This document shows, one piece after another, positions 1-7,241 of a DNA stretch of 11,928 nucleotides. The position numbers and the translations under genes were made by a program. The DNA is from Gemmatimonadota bacterium (GTDB lineage: Bacteria; Gemmatimonadota; Gemmatimonadetes; Gemmatimonadales; Gemmatimonadaceae). The stretch covers positions 1 through 11,928 of the forward strand of contig JAOUHR010000030.1 in assembly GCA_029884515.1 (NCBI GenBank). The letters are read 5' to 3'. The notes under the pieces are model-generated. The model was not told the DNA's origin. It ran no database searches and saw only the letters and a program-made list of their open reading frames with translations. Numbering within the stretch: position 1 is the first letter of the stretch; every line of letters begins with the position of its first letter.

Positions 1-1196
1 CGCGGCAGCCTCTCGAGCCCGAGCTCGCGGCCGAGCTCGTACACGGGGTCCGCGGCGCGCTCGTCGGTGTCCTGGCCCGCCAGCTTGAACTCCTCCAGCA
101 GGTGCCGAGCGTTCTGCTCCGCGAGGTCGAGCAGCTCGCGCTTGGGCCCGCGCTGGGGAATGAGGACCTGCGTGCGGCCGGCCTCCGACGCGGCGAGCGC
201 CTCCTCAAGGAGCGGGCGGTCGTCGAAATCGAACGGGATGAGCAGGTCGCGCGCGCGGGCCGGCGCGTTGAGGTAGCTGCTCACGAGGTACGCGGAGAGC
301 ACCGCGCCGTCGGACTCGCCCTCGACCCCTTCGAGGAACCGGTGGTCACGCGCGAGCAGTTTCCCGCCGCGGATGCGGAGGATGGTGACGGCGGCGTCCT
401 CTCCGTCGCGCGCATAGCCCACCACGTCGCGGTCGCCGCCCTCCACCTCGAGCACCACGGACGGCTCCTCCATCCGCTGCAGCCGGGTGAGCGCGTCCCG
501 GAGCTCGGCGGCGCGCTCGAAGTCGAGCACCTCCGATGCCGCCTCCATCCGCGCACGCACCCGCCGCACCACCTCGTCGGCGCGCCCGTCGAGGAAGATC
601 ACCACCTCTTCGATCATCGCCCGGTAGTCGGCCTGCGTCTGCAGGAACACGCAGGGTGCCTTGCAGCGGCCGATGTGGTAGTCGAGGCAGGCCCGCTCCG
701 GCATCTCGCGCGGCATGTCGTAGCGGCACGAACGCACGGTGAAGATCCGCTTCACCACGTCCAGCGCCCGGCGCATCGCGGCCACGTCGGTGTACGGCCC
801 GAAGTACCGGGCGCCGTCGCTGAGCAGCTGGCGCGTCACGAACACGCGGGGGAACGGCTCCTGCACCGTGACCTTCACGTAAGGATAGGACTTGTCGTCG
901 CGCAGGAGCACGTTGAAGCGCGGCCGGTGCTCCTTGATCAGGTTCGACTCGAGGATCAGCGCGTGCGTCTCCGACGGCACGACGATCGTCTCCAGGTCGG
1001 CGACCTGCTGTACCATCGCCCGCGTCTTGGCACTCGCGTCCACGTCCGAACCGAAGTAGCTGCGGACGCGGGGCCGGAGGCGCTTGGCCTTCCCCACGTA
1101 GAGCACCGTCCCGTCGCCGGCCTTCCAGAGGTACACCCCCGGCGTGTCCGGCAGGTGCGCCAGCTTCTGGGCGACGGCCTCAGGTGCGTCGGGCAT
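1..1196 (-). CDS. uvrC: UvrABC excinuclease subunit C, N-terminal 398 codons (runs off window)
   Basis: UvrC makes the two incisions flanking a DNA lesion after UvrA and UvrB have located it. The frame reads without interruption from ATG at 1196 to the window edge. It shows the GIY-YIG nuclease domain (GVY at residues 20-22, LYVGKAKRLR at 32-41, and Glu83 in ILESNLIKEH as the likely metal-binding acid). Four cysteines at 157, 170, 178 and 182 (segment LDYHIGRCKAPC) match the iron-sulfur ligands known in this family. A UVR helix that contacts UvrB lies at roughly 205-240 (DFERAAELRDAL). The visible part stops just before the RNase H-like endonuclease half and the helix-hairpin-helix domain, so those cannot be judged. 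The start is supported by a GAGGTGG Shine-Dalgarno sequence inside the end of murJ. The gene overlaps murJ by 17 bases, suggesting coupled translation. It is incomplete only because the window ends. Confidence 0.97.
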   Translation of the reverse strand, partial: MPDAPEAVAQKLAHLPDTPGVYLWKAGDGTVLYVGKAKRLRPRVRSYFGSDVDASAKTRAMVQQVADLETIVVPSETHALILESNLIKEHRPRFNVLLRDDKSYPYVKVTVQEPFPRVFVTRQLLSDGARYFGPYTDVAAMRRALDVVKRIFTVRSCRYDMPREMPERACLDYHIGRCKAPCVFLQTQADYRAMIEEVVIFLDGRADEVVRRVRARMEAASEVLDFERAAELRDALTRLQRMEEPSVVLEVEGGDRDVVGYARDGEDAAVTILRIRGGKLLARDHRFLEGVEGESDGAVLSAYLVSSYLNAPARARDLLIPFDFDDRPLLEEALAASEAGRTQVLIPQRGPKRELLDLAEQNARHLLEEFKLAGQDTDERAADPVYELGRELGLERLP

Positions 1197-2724
1197 CGTC
1201 CACCTCGAGCACGCGCGTCAGGCCGAGGTACACGAGCCCGAACGCGATGACCGCCACGATCGCCACGACCACCGCCGAGCGTTCGCGCACCAGCTCGACC
1301 GCACCGGCCGAGGCGAGGCCGGCGACGATCGCGCTGGCCCAGAAGGCGATCATGCGCCGCCACGGCACCCCGGTGCGCCCGAGTCGTCGTGTGATCGAGC
1401 GACGCAGCAGGACGAACTCCACCCACGCCGCGATGCCCGCCGTCGCCGTGAGCGCAGCCACGCCCCAGCGGGCGTCGACGCCGAGGGCGTCCGGCAGATA
1501 GAGCGCGGAACTCCAGCCGAGCACGCCCGTGAGCACCACGCGGACCACGGCGTACTGGAGCGGGCGCACCGTGTCGAGCAGTGCGTACGAGGCCGAGGCG
1601 TAGAGCCGGCCCATGGTGCCCGCGAGCAGGCCGATGGCGGAGCCGGCGAGCGCACCCCAGACCCACTGGGCGCTCTCGCGCGTGAAGGCGCCGCCCTGGT
1701 AGAGCCCTGCGGCGAGCACGCCACCGATGAGCAGGAACGCCGCCGCGGAGGGCACCACGAAGTAGGCGATGCGCTCGAGCCCACGGTCGAGGCGCGTGCG
1801 CAGCGCCGCGGCGCGCTCGTCATCGGTCCCCTGCTCTCCCGACATCGCCGGCAGCTCGGCGGCAGAGACCGACATGCCGAAGAGCGACACGGGCAGCATC
1901 GAGATCACTTGCGCGTAACTGAGCGTCGCGAGCGCCCCGGCCCCGATGAGCGAGGCGATCGCCGTGTCCACGAAGGCGCTCAACTGCACCACGCCCCGAC
2001 CCACGAACACCGGGCCGAAGTTCTTGACCACGGTGCGCGTGGACGCCGAGAGCGTAGAGTTGAGCCGGAGCGTGCGATCCAGCCGCCAGACCGTCGGCAC
2101 CTGCACGGCGAACTGCAGGAAGCTCCCCGCCACGCTCGCCCACGCCACTGTCACGATCAACGCCTCGGCGGACTGGCGCGGTCCCGCCACCAGGAAGGCG
2201 ACGATCATCGCCACGTTCCAGAGCACCGGCGAGACGTAGGAGAGGAAGAAGTGCCGGTGCGAGTTGAGCACGCCGAGGCACCAGGCGCTCATCACGAGCA
2301 GCCCGATGCCCGGGAAGATCACGCGCACGAGCAGGACCGCCATCTCGCGCTTCGCGCCGCCGAACCCGGGCGCGATGGACGCCACCAGCACGGGCGCCGC
2401 GAGCACGCCCAGCAGGACGATCACCGTGGTGGTCAGCGCCAGCAGGGACGCGACGGCGCCCGCGACGCGCCCGGCCTCCTCCTCCCTCCCCTCCGCCAGC
2501 AGCTTGGCGTACACGGGGATGAACGACGCGGAGAGCACGCCCTCGCCGAACAGGTTCTGCAGCATGTTCGGGATGCGGAACGCCGAGGCGAGGATGTCCG
2601 CCGCGTCCCCGTCGCCGAGGTAGTAGGCGGTGACCTTCTGCCGCACGAGCCCGAAGATGCGGCTCAGCAGGATGCCCGCGGCGACCAATCGCGCGCCGCC
2701 CTTGGCCTTCGGAGCCCCGGCCAT
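1180..2724 (-). CDS. murJ: Lipid II flippase MurJ (MviN family)
   Basis: MurJ moves lipid II across the inner membrane so that peptidoglycan synthases can use it. The 514-residue product is of normal family length and almost entirely hydrophobic, consistent with about 14 membrane helices. Family signatures seen are SRIFGLVRQ at residues 21-29, FRIPNMLQNLFGEG at 49-62 followed by SASFIPVYAKLL, GVLNSHRHFF at 151-160, and LFGMSVSAAELP at 281-292. Arg22, Arg28 and Asp43 match the E. coli cavity residues Arg18, Arg24 and Asp39. The position of E. coli Arg52 is Gln56 here, and the YADRL segment that I believe carries Arg270 reads YAQVI (see findings). The start ATG shares its A with the bshC stop codon (TGATG), so translation is probably coupled. 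The end overlaps uvrC by 17 bases. Identity is secure; the cavity substitutions rest on hand alignment. Confidence 0.96.
   Translation of the reverse strand: MAGAPKAKGGARLVAAGILLSRIFGLVRQKVTAYYLGDGDAADILASAFRIPNMLQNLFGEGVLSASFIPVYAKLLAEGREEEAGRVAGAVASLLALTTTVIVLLGVLAAPVLVASIAPGFGGAKREMAVLLVRVIFPGIGLLVMSAWCLGVLNSHRHFFLSYVSPVLWNVAMIVAFLVAGPRQSAEALIVTVAWASVAGSFLQFAVQVPTVWRLDRTLRLNSTLSASTRTVVKNFGPVFVGRGVVQLSAFVDTAIASLIGAGALATLSYAQVISMLPVSLFGMSVSAAELPAMSGEQGTDDERAAALRTRLDRGLERIAYFVVPSAAAFLLIGGVLAAGLYQGGAFTRESAQWVWGALAGSAIGLLAGTMGRLYASASYALLDTVRPLQYAVVRVVLTGVLGWSSALYLPDALGVDARWGVAALTATAGIAAWVEFVLLRRSITRRLGRTGVPWRRMIAFWASAIVAGLASAGAVELVRERSAVVVAIVAVIAFGLVYLGLTRVLEVDDARRT
1200..1206 (-). promoter_or_regulatory. 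Shine-Dalgarno sequence of uvrC
   Basis: On the minus strand the sequence reads GAGGTGG, then ACG, then the ATG of uvrC at 1196. The GAGG core lies six bases from the start codon, which is good spacing. It sits inside the last codons of murJ, so ribosomes translating murJ pass over it. This site decides the uvrC start. Confidence 0.7.
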
Positions 2725-4271
2725 CAGCTGCCGACCAGCGTCCCCGCGTGCATGGCGGCGCCCGCTTTGAGCTGCGCGAGCAGAAGGTCGCCGTGACGCG
2801 CGAGCATGGGCACCGCGTTGAGTCGCCGCTCCTGGCGGTGTCCCTCCGGCATCAGGGCGGCGCGCACCGCGGCGAGGTCGCGCACCGCCTCCGTCTGCCG
2901 CGCACGTGCCGCCGCGCGGAGCCGGCGCTCGAGCCGGTCCACGCGGTGCAGCATCTGGTGCCGCGCCCCCTCGATCACGCGCTCCGGCACCAGATGGTCC
3001 AGCCCGGCCGAGGCCTCGCCGAGCGCGCCGAGCCGCATCGCGAGGTCCTCGCGGAGCCCTTCGAGGCCGGTGCGGATCTCGGGAGGCATGGAGCGGTCGC
3101 CCAGCCGCCGCTCCGCGTCGTGCGGCGTACGGATGTCGTCGAGGACGAACCCAAGCCGCCCGAGGCGGCGATCAACGGACGGCTCCACGACGGTGGCGGC
3201 CCATCGCGGCAGCACCAGCGGCGTGGGCACGCCGAGCGCCTCGGAGACGGCCCCCACCTGTGAGAAGTAGGCGATCTCGCCCGGGCCCGCGACGTACCCC
3301 ACGGTGGGCAGGATGCGCCGTTCGATGATCGGGCGCAGCAGGACGTTCGCCGAGAGCACGGAGTCGGCCCGGTCCGCGACGTCGGCCGCCACGGCGATCG
3401 GGACGCGCTCCTTGATGCCGGCGGTGCTCTTGAAGACGAGCGAGAGCCGCGGGATGCGCGCCACCTGGGCGCGGAAGCCCGCCCGCTCAATCGCGACCAC
3501 GCGGAGGGCGAGCGCCTCGTCCAGCGCGGAGGCGTGGCGCAGCGATTCCACGAGGGTCGGGCGCGCGGCGGCGCGGGTCGCCGGGTGCCAGGCGTCGAGC
3601 ACCGCGATCCCGTGCGGCTCGAGCATCGCGCGCAGGAACTGCACGTACGCGCTCCCGATGGTCGCGTCCTCCGTGTAGGCGGCGCGCAGCGCCTCGAGGA
3701 TGCCCGCGTGCGGTGCTGAGCCTGACGACGCGACCAGTTGGTCGATCTGGCCGCGGACATCCCCCATCGGCATCTCCGCCATCACGAGCCCGTCCTGCCC
3801 GCGCCGGCCGATGGTCAGGCGCTTCACGACGGTCTCGTCCGCCACCGCCGTCCACGACGCCTCCGCGAAGTCGGCATCATCCGTCGCGGCCCAGAACACC
3901 GGGGCGGCGGGGATCCCCGTCTCCTTCTCGATGCGGTCCGCGAGCGCGAGTGCGGAGAGCGCCTTGAGCAACGTGTACGTCGGGCCGCCGAAGAGCCCCG
4001 GCTGTTGCCCGGTGGTGACCACCACGCCATTGGCCGCGGCCACGCGCTCCAGGCGCTCCGCCGCGTGCCCGGAAGCATCGAAGGCCGGTCGCAGGCCCGC
4101 GAGCCAGCGGCTCCCCGCGTACTCCGCCCGCACCTCCTCCGCGTGCGCGCGCCATTCCCCGGCACCGCGCGGCCGGGGCCGGTACCATTCCTCGGGCGCC
4201 TGCCCCTCCTGCGCCGCGCGCGAGAGCGGGCCACCGCCGAGTGATTCCGTGACGACGCGGGGTGCGCTCAT
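2724..4271 (-). CDS. bshC: Bacillithiol biosynthesis cysteine-adding enzyme BshC
   Basis: BshC is taken to add L-cysteine to glucosaminyl-malate, the last step in making the thiol bacillithiol in the cytoplasm. The product, 515 residues from the chosen start, carries the family hallmarks: VTTGQQPGLFGGP at 85-97, FWAATDDADF at 126-135, LLRPIIERRILPTVGYVAG around 311-329, and GPGEIAYFSQVG at 329-340. A charged, helical C-terminal half (about 395-480) fits the coiled-coil region of the family. I place the start at ATG 4271 (MSAPRVV), with a weak GGGGG upstream. The frame is open back to a GTG at 4349, immediately after the rlmH stop, which would add 26 residues unlike BshC N-termini. The 3' end shares one base with the murJ start. 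BshA and BshB are not in the window, so whether the pathway is complete is unknown. Confidence 0.94.
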   Translation of the reverse strand: MSAPRVVTESLGGGPLSRAAQEGQAPEEWYRPRPRGAGEWRAHAEEVRAEYAGSRWLAGLRPAFDASGHAAERLERVAAANGVVVTTGQQPGLFGGPTYTLLKALSALALADRIEKETGIPAAPVFWAATDDADFAEASWTAVADETVVKRLTIGRRGQDGLVMAEMPMGDVRGQIDQLVASSGSAPHAGILEALRAAYTEDATIGSAYVQFLRAMLEPHGIAVLDAWHPATRAAARPTLVESLRHASALDEALALRVVAIERAGFRAQVARIPRLSLVFKSTAGIKERVPIAVAADVADRADSVLSANVLLRPIIERRILPTVGYVAGPGEIAYFSQVGAVSEALGVPTPLVLPRWAATVVEPSVDRRLGRLGFVLDDIRTPHDAERRLGDRSMPPEIRTGLEGLREDLAMRLGALGEASAGLDHLVPERVIEGARHQMLHRVDRLERRLRAAARARQTEAVRDLAAVRAALMPEGHRQERRLNAVPMLARHGDLLLAQLKAGAAMHAGTLVGS

Positions 4272-4349
4272 CCGCGCCCCCGACCCGTGACGCGGTTCCG
4301 GCTGCTGGAGGTACATCGGGCGGCGCTGGGCATCACGATGCGAACGCAC
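4272..4349. other. Spacer between rlmH and bshC
   Basis: These 78 bases separate the rlmH stop from the preferred bshC start. They hold a short operator-like inverted repeat, GCATC-AC-GATGC at 4330-4341, and no convincing promoter, terminator or strong Shine-Dalgarno sequence. If bshC instead starts at GTG 4349 (or at an in-frame ATG between), this stretch is coding and the rlmH-bshC junction is tight like the others. Confidence 0.4.
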
Positions 4350-4814
4350 TCACTTGTGATAAGGTTCCCCGCGCCCGATGGTGCCGGCGCGGTACAGCTG
4401 TTCGGCGAGCACCAGCCTCGCCAGTTCGTGTGGCAGCGTCCAGGGTGCGAGCGCGAGCCGCCGCTCCGCCCGGGCGCGCACCGCGACGTCGACGCCATGC
4501 GCCCCACCGATCACGAACGCCACGTCCTGCGCCCGTTCCCGTTGCTCCTGCAGTGTGCCGGCGAACGCCACCGAGTCGAGGGAGTCACCGCCCACATCGC
4601 AGAGGATCACGCGCGCCGAGGCGGGCACGCGCGCGAGGAGACGCTCCCCCTCCTTCCGCATCACCACCGCGGCCGTGCTGCCCCGCGCTGGTTCCTCCTT
4701 CACCTCGATCACGTCGAGCGGCCAGTAGCGCGCCGCACGGGTCTCGTACTCGCGAATGGCCGTCGCGAGCGCCGCATCCCGCGGCTTCCCGACGACGGCC
4801 ACCCAGACCTTCAT
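4350..4814 (-). CDS. rlmH: 23S rRNA (pseudouridine1915-N3)-methyltransferase RlmH
   Basis: RlmH is a small SPOUT-class enzyme that uses S-adenosylmethionine to methylate pseudouridine 1915 of 23S rRNA in assembled 70S ribosomes. The 154-residue product has normal family length. It shows VAVVGKPRD near the N-terminus, the cofactor-binding trefoil-knot segment DVAFVIGGAHGVD at 97-109, PHELARLVLAEQLYRA at 128-143, and the diagnostic C-terminal RGEPYHK directly before the stop. I chose ATG 4814 because GAGG lies six bases upstream and because family members begin MK(I/V). An in-frame GTG two codons earlier would leave no room for that ribosome site. The gene lies 42 bases downstream of gdhA, and a stem-loop in that gap can cover the start codon. 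Identification is secure. Confidence 0.97.
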   Translation of the reverse strand: MKVWVAVVGKPRDAALATAIREYETRAARYWPLDVIEVKEEPARGSTAAVVMRKEGERLLARVPASARVILCDVGGDSLDSVAFAGTLQEQRERAQDVAFVIGGAHGVDVAVRARAERRLALAPWTLPHELARLVLAEQLYRAGTIGRGEPYHK

Positions 4815-4853
4815 CGCCACCCTCGCCGCCCGCCACGCCGCCGGGTGGCGACG
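4812..4853 (-). promoter_or_regulatory. Inverted repeat able to cover the rlmH ribosome site and start codon
   Basis: In the transcript, CGCCACCC (4850-4843) is perfectly complementary to GGGTGGCG (4822-4815). The pairing extends outward by U-A, G-U and C-G, which brings in the AUG of rlmH itself. The result is an 11-pair stem around a 20-base, G-rich loop. The 5' arm begins three bases after the gdhA stop codon. A ribosome terminating on gdhA would sit on the 5' arm and free the rlmH start, so the structure could couple the two genes. There is no U-run, so it does not look like an intrinsic terminator. The role is inferred from geometry. In such GC-rich DNA a chance repeat is possible. Confidence 0.45.
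4821..4824 (-). promoter_or_regulatory. Shine-Dalgarno sequence of rlmH
   Basis: The minus strand reads GAGG, six bases, then ATG at 4814. This is the best ribosome site near rlmH and rules in the ATG rather than the in-frame GTG at 4820. Its 3' half falls within the stem described for 4812-4853. Confidence 0.7.
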
Positions 4854-4856
4854 GGT

Positions 4857-6161
4857 TCACGCATAGATCCCGCGCAGCCGGTGCACCGTCGACACGCGGC
4901 TGATGGCGACCATGTACGCCGCCGTCCGCATGTTCACCTTGTGCTGCTGCGAGAGCCTGAGCACGTCCCGGAAGCTGTTCACCATGATGTCGCGGAGGCG
5001 CTCGTTCACCAACTGCTCCGTCCAGTAGTAACCGCCGCGGTTCTGCACCCACTCGAAGTACGAGACGGTGACGCCGCCGGCGTTCGCGAGGATGTCGGGG
5101 ATGACGAAGACGCCCTTCTCGTCGAGGATCGCGTCCGCGTTCGCCGTGGTGGGCCCGTTCGCGCCCTCGCAGATGATCTTCGCGCGGATGTTCTTCGCGT
5201 TCTTGGTGGTGATCACGTTCTCGAGCGCGGCGGGCACCAGCACGTCCACGTCGAGTTCGAGGAGCTGCTCGTTCGTGATCTCGTCGCACTTTCCGTAGCC
5301 ATCGAGGGTGCGGTGCCTCTTGACGTGGGCGATCAAGTCGTCGATGTCGAGCCCGCCAGGATTGTGGTACCCGCCCGTGTGGTCGCTGACGGCGACGATC
5401 CGGCAGCCCTCGCGCGCGAGAAGCTGCCCGGCGATCGACCCGACGTTGCCAAAGCCCTGCACCGCCACCGTCGCGCCCTTCACGTCCATCTTGAGGTGTT
5501 CGAGCGCTTCGGTGGTCGCGATCATCACGCCGCGCCCCGTCGCCTCGCGACGGCCCAGCGACCCACCCATCTCCACCGGCTTGCCCGTGGTCACCGCGTT
5601 CACGGTATGCCCGACGTGCATCGAGTACGTGTCCATGAGCCAGGCCATCACCCGCTCATTCGTGTTCACGTCCGGCGCCGGCACGTCGGAGTCGGGGCCC
5701 AGCGTGGCGATGATCCCCGCCGTGTAGCGGCGCGTCACGCGCTCCAGCTCGCCCACCGACATCTTGAGCGGATCGCAGATCACGCCGCCCTTCGCCCCGC
5801 CGAACGGGATGTTCACCACCGCGCACTTCCAGGTCATCCACGCGGCGAGCGCCTTCACCTCATCGAGGTTCACGTTCATGTCGAACCGGATGCCGCCCTT
5901 GGCGGGGCCACGCGACGTGTTGTGCAGCACCCGGAGGCCCGTGAACACCTCCACCTCGCCGTTGTCCATCATCACCGGGATCGCGACGGTGATCTCCTTC
6001 TCTGCGCTGCGCAGCACCTTGTAGATGCCGGGTTCGAGGTCGAGCAGCTCGGCCGCGCGGTCGAATCGCGACATCATCGACTCGAACGGGTTGTTCTCGT
6101 TCAGGAACCGGTCCTTGTCGGGCCGGACGATCGTATTGGTCGGAAGGCGGAGGTCAGCCAT
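4857..6161 (-). CDS. gdhA: Glu/Leu/Phe/Val dehydrogenase, probably NAD-linked glutamate dehydrogenase
   Basis: This enzyme interconverts glutamate and 2-oxoglutarate plus ammonia, linking nitrogen and carbon metabolism in the cytoplasm. The 434-residue length is normal for the small hexameric class. The catalytic domain shows GPAKGG with Lys88, WK with Lys112, and PFGGAKGG with catalytic Lys124, followed by PAPDVNT with Asp164. Lys88 together with Ser367 in VSYFEWVQN matches the residue pair that selects glutamate over leucine in this family. The nucleotide fold has GFGNVG at 236-241 and an acidic Asp260 ending the next strand, which favours NAD over NADP. The N-terminus ([17 protein letters not shown]) aligns well with the family, so ATG 6161 is the likely start. 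No Shine-Dalgarno sequence precedes it. It lies 51 bases after lpxK and may have its own promoter, which I could not identify. Glutamate specificity is probable, not proven. Confidence 0.95.
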   Translation of the reverse strand: MADLRLPTNTIVRPDKDRFLNENNPFESMMSRFDRAAELLDLEPGIYKVLRSAEKEITVAIPVMMDNGEVEVFTGLRVLHNTSRGPAKGGIRFDMNVNLDEVKALAAWMTWKCAVVNIPFGGAKGGVICDPLKMSVGELERVTRRYTAGIIATLGPDSDVPAPDVNTNERVMAWLMDTYSMHVGHTVNAVTTGKPVEMGGSLGRREATGRGVMIATTEALEHLKMDVKGATVAVQGFGNVGSIAGQLLAREGCRIVAVSDHTGGYHNPGGLDIDDLIAHVKRHRTLDGYGKCDEITNEQLLELDVDVLVPAALENVITTKNAKNIRAKIICEGANGPTTANADAILDEKGVFVIPDILANAGGVTVSYFEWVQNRGGYYWTEQLVNERLRDIMVNSFRDVLRLSQQHKVNMRTAAYMVAISRVSTVHRLRGIYA

Positions 6162-6179
6162 GGGATGGAGGGCGTAGAA

Positions 6180-6196
6180 CCGGTCGTGGCGACCGG
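6180..6196. other. Perfect 7-bp stem with 3-base loop in the lpxK-gdhA gap
   Basis: The minus strand reads CCGGTCG-CCA-CGACCGG, a perfect seven-pair hairpin with a three-base loop, in the 51-base gap after the lpxK stop at 6213. It ends 18 bases before the gdhA ATG. A short direct repeat, CTGACCC twice, lies between it and the lpxK coding end. No U-run follows, so a classical intrinsic terminator is not supported. It could be a weak terminator, an mRNA-stabilising or processing element, or an operator. Confidence 0.45.
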
Positions 6197-6212
6197 CGGA
6201 ACGGGTCAGGGG

Positions 6213-7241
6213 TCAGCTCTCGGCGGCCGGCGCGAGCTCGCGAAGCCTGGCGTCCAACTCGGCCCCTCCGCGCTCGATGCTGACAGCCTGTGTAAGATAC
6301 CACAACGCAGGGCCTTGGCGAGGCCAGCGCGCCTCCAGCTTGACCGCATCCTTGAGCGTGCAGACGGCGAGATCGAACTCGGCGGCGCGCCGCGCGAGTT
6401 GTGTCACCTCGTCGTCGGTGAACGCATGGTGGTCGGGGAAGGCCCCCGAACTCACCCGGGCGTCGTGCCGCGCCAGCTGCGCCTCGAACGCAGCCGGGTC
6501 CCCGATCGCCGAGATCGCGAGCACGCCTGCGTCCCGGAGGGTCCCCAATGGCAGGGGTTCCTCCGTGGAGTTCGGATCCACGGGGACGAGGGACGACGGC
6601 GCGAGCGACGCGATCACGGTCGGGAGGTCGGGGATTCCCGCTGCCCAGCGCCGGGCCGTCTCCTCGGCCACCGCGACCGAGGCGGCCTTGCGCGTCACCA
6701 TCAGCACGTCGGCGCGCACGAGCGCCGACCGGCCCTCGCGCAGCGGACCCGCGGGCAATCGGCGCGTCAGGTGACCCTGCTCCGCCGACACGAGCACGAT
6801 GTCCAGGTCGCGTGCCGCGCGCCGGTACTGGAACGCATCGTCCAGCACGAAGGCCCGCGCCCCCAGGTCGTACGCGCGCTCGGCACCCGCGACGCGGTCC
6901 GCATCGGCCACCACCAGCGCCCCGGGCGTGAGGCGACGATGCACGAGCGGTTCGTCATCGCCGTAGCCGCGGAGCAGGATGCCGGGGCGATACCCCATCG
7001 CCAGGAGTCGCCCGGCGATCCAGGCGCTCACGGGTGTCTTCCCGGTGCCGCCGACCGAGAGGTTGCCGACGCTCACGGTCGGCGCGCCGAGGGGAACGGC
7101 CGGGAGGAGACCGACGTCGTACGCCGCGTTCCGGAGTCCGGCACCGGCGGCATAGAGCCACGAGAGCGGTGTGAGGAGCGCGGCGCCTGCGCCCTCGCGG
7201 GACCAGAGCGCCTCGAAGCGCCCAGCGGTGCCTCGGCTCAC
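6213..7241 (-). CDS. lpxK: Tetraacyldisaccharide 4'-kinase LpxK
   Basis: LpxK phosphorylates the 4' position of the lipid A disaccharide at the inner face of the inner membrane, using ATP. The 342-residue product has a hydrophobic N-terminal segment (about 18-52), then VGNLSVGGTGKTP with the P-loop at 64-69, RGYGDDEP at 91-98, LDDAFQYRR at 133-141, PAGPLREG at 163-170, FPDHHAF at 268-274 and TLKDAVKL at 295-302. The last five are conserved LpxK landmarks. Unlike E. coli LpxK, RGYG is followed at once by DDEP, with the usual intervening loop missing (see findings). The start is GTG 7241, which overlaps the stop of the preceding acyltransferase gene as GTGA and has GGAG eight bases upstream. 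The frame is open further upstream, but that part lies in the acyltransferase gene. Assignment is secure. Confidence 0.95.
   Translation of the reverse strand: MSRGTAGRFEALWSREGAGAALLTPLSWLYAAGAGLRNAAYDVGLLPAVPLGAPTVSVGNLSVGGTGKTPVSAWIAGRLLAMGYRPGILLRGYGDDEPLVHRRLTPGALVVADADRVAGAERAYDLGARAFVLDDAFQYRRAARDLDIVLVSAEQGHLTRRLPAGPLREGRSALVRADVLMVTRKAASVAVAEETARRWAAGIPDLPTVIASLAPSSLVPVDPNSTEEPLPLGTLRDAGVLAISAIGDPAAFEAQLARHDARVSSGAFPDHHAFTDDEVTQLARRAAEFDLAVCTLKDAVKLEARWPRQGPALWYLTQAVSIERGGAELDARLRELAPAAES

Noticed and set aside
1..1196. Apparent truncation of uvrC
   Set aside because: The frame is intact to the window edge, so the missing C-terminal half reflects where the window ends, not a broken gene.
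102..1250. A plus-strand open frame of 382 codons antisense to uvrC
   Set aside because: It has no domain signature, and the opposite strand encodes an uninterrupted, motif-rich UvrC.
1144..2796. A plus-strand open frame of 550 codons antisense to murJ
   Set aside because: Its composition is rich in Arg, His, Glu and Asp with no motif, and it mirrors the hydrophobic codons of murJ. It is a shadow of a real gene.
4843..6195. Shared GTCGCCAC octamer in the rlmH-gdhA and gdhA-lpxK gaps as a common regulatory site
   Set aside because: An eight-base match in such GC-rich sequence is easily due to chance, and its position relative to each start codon differs.
6180..6196. Intrinsic transcription terminator after lpxK
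   Set aside because: A hairpin is present but no U-run follows it on the transcribed strand, so I list it only as a hairpin.
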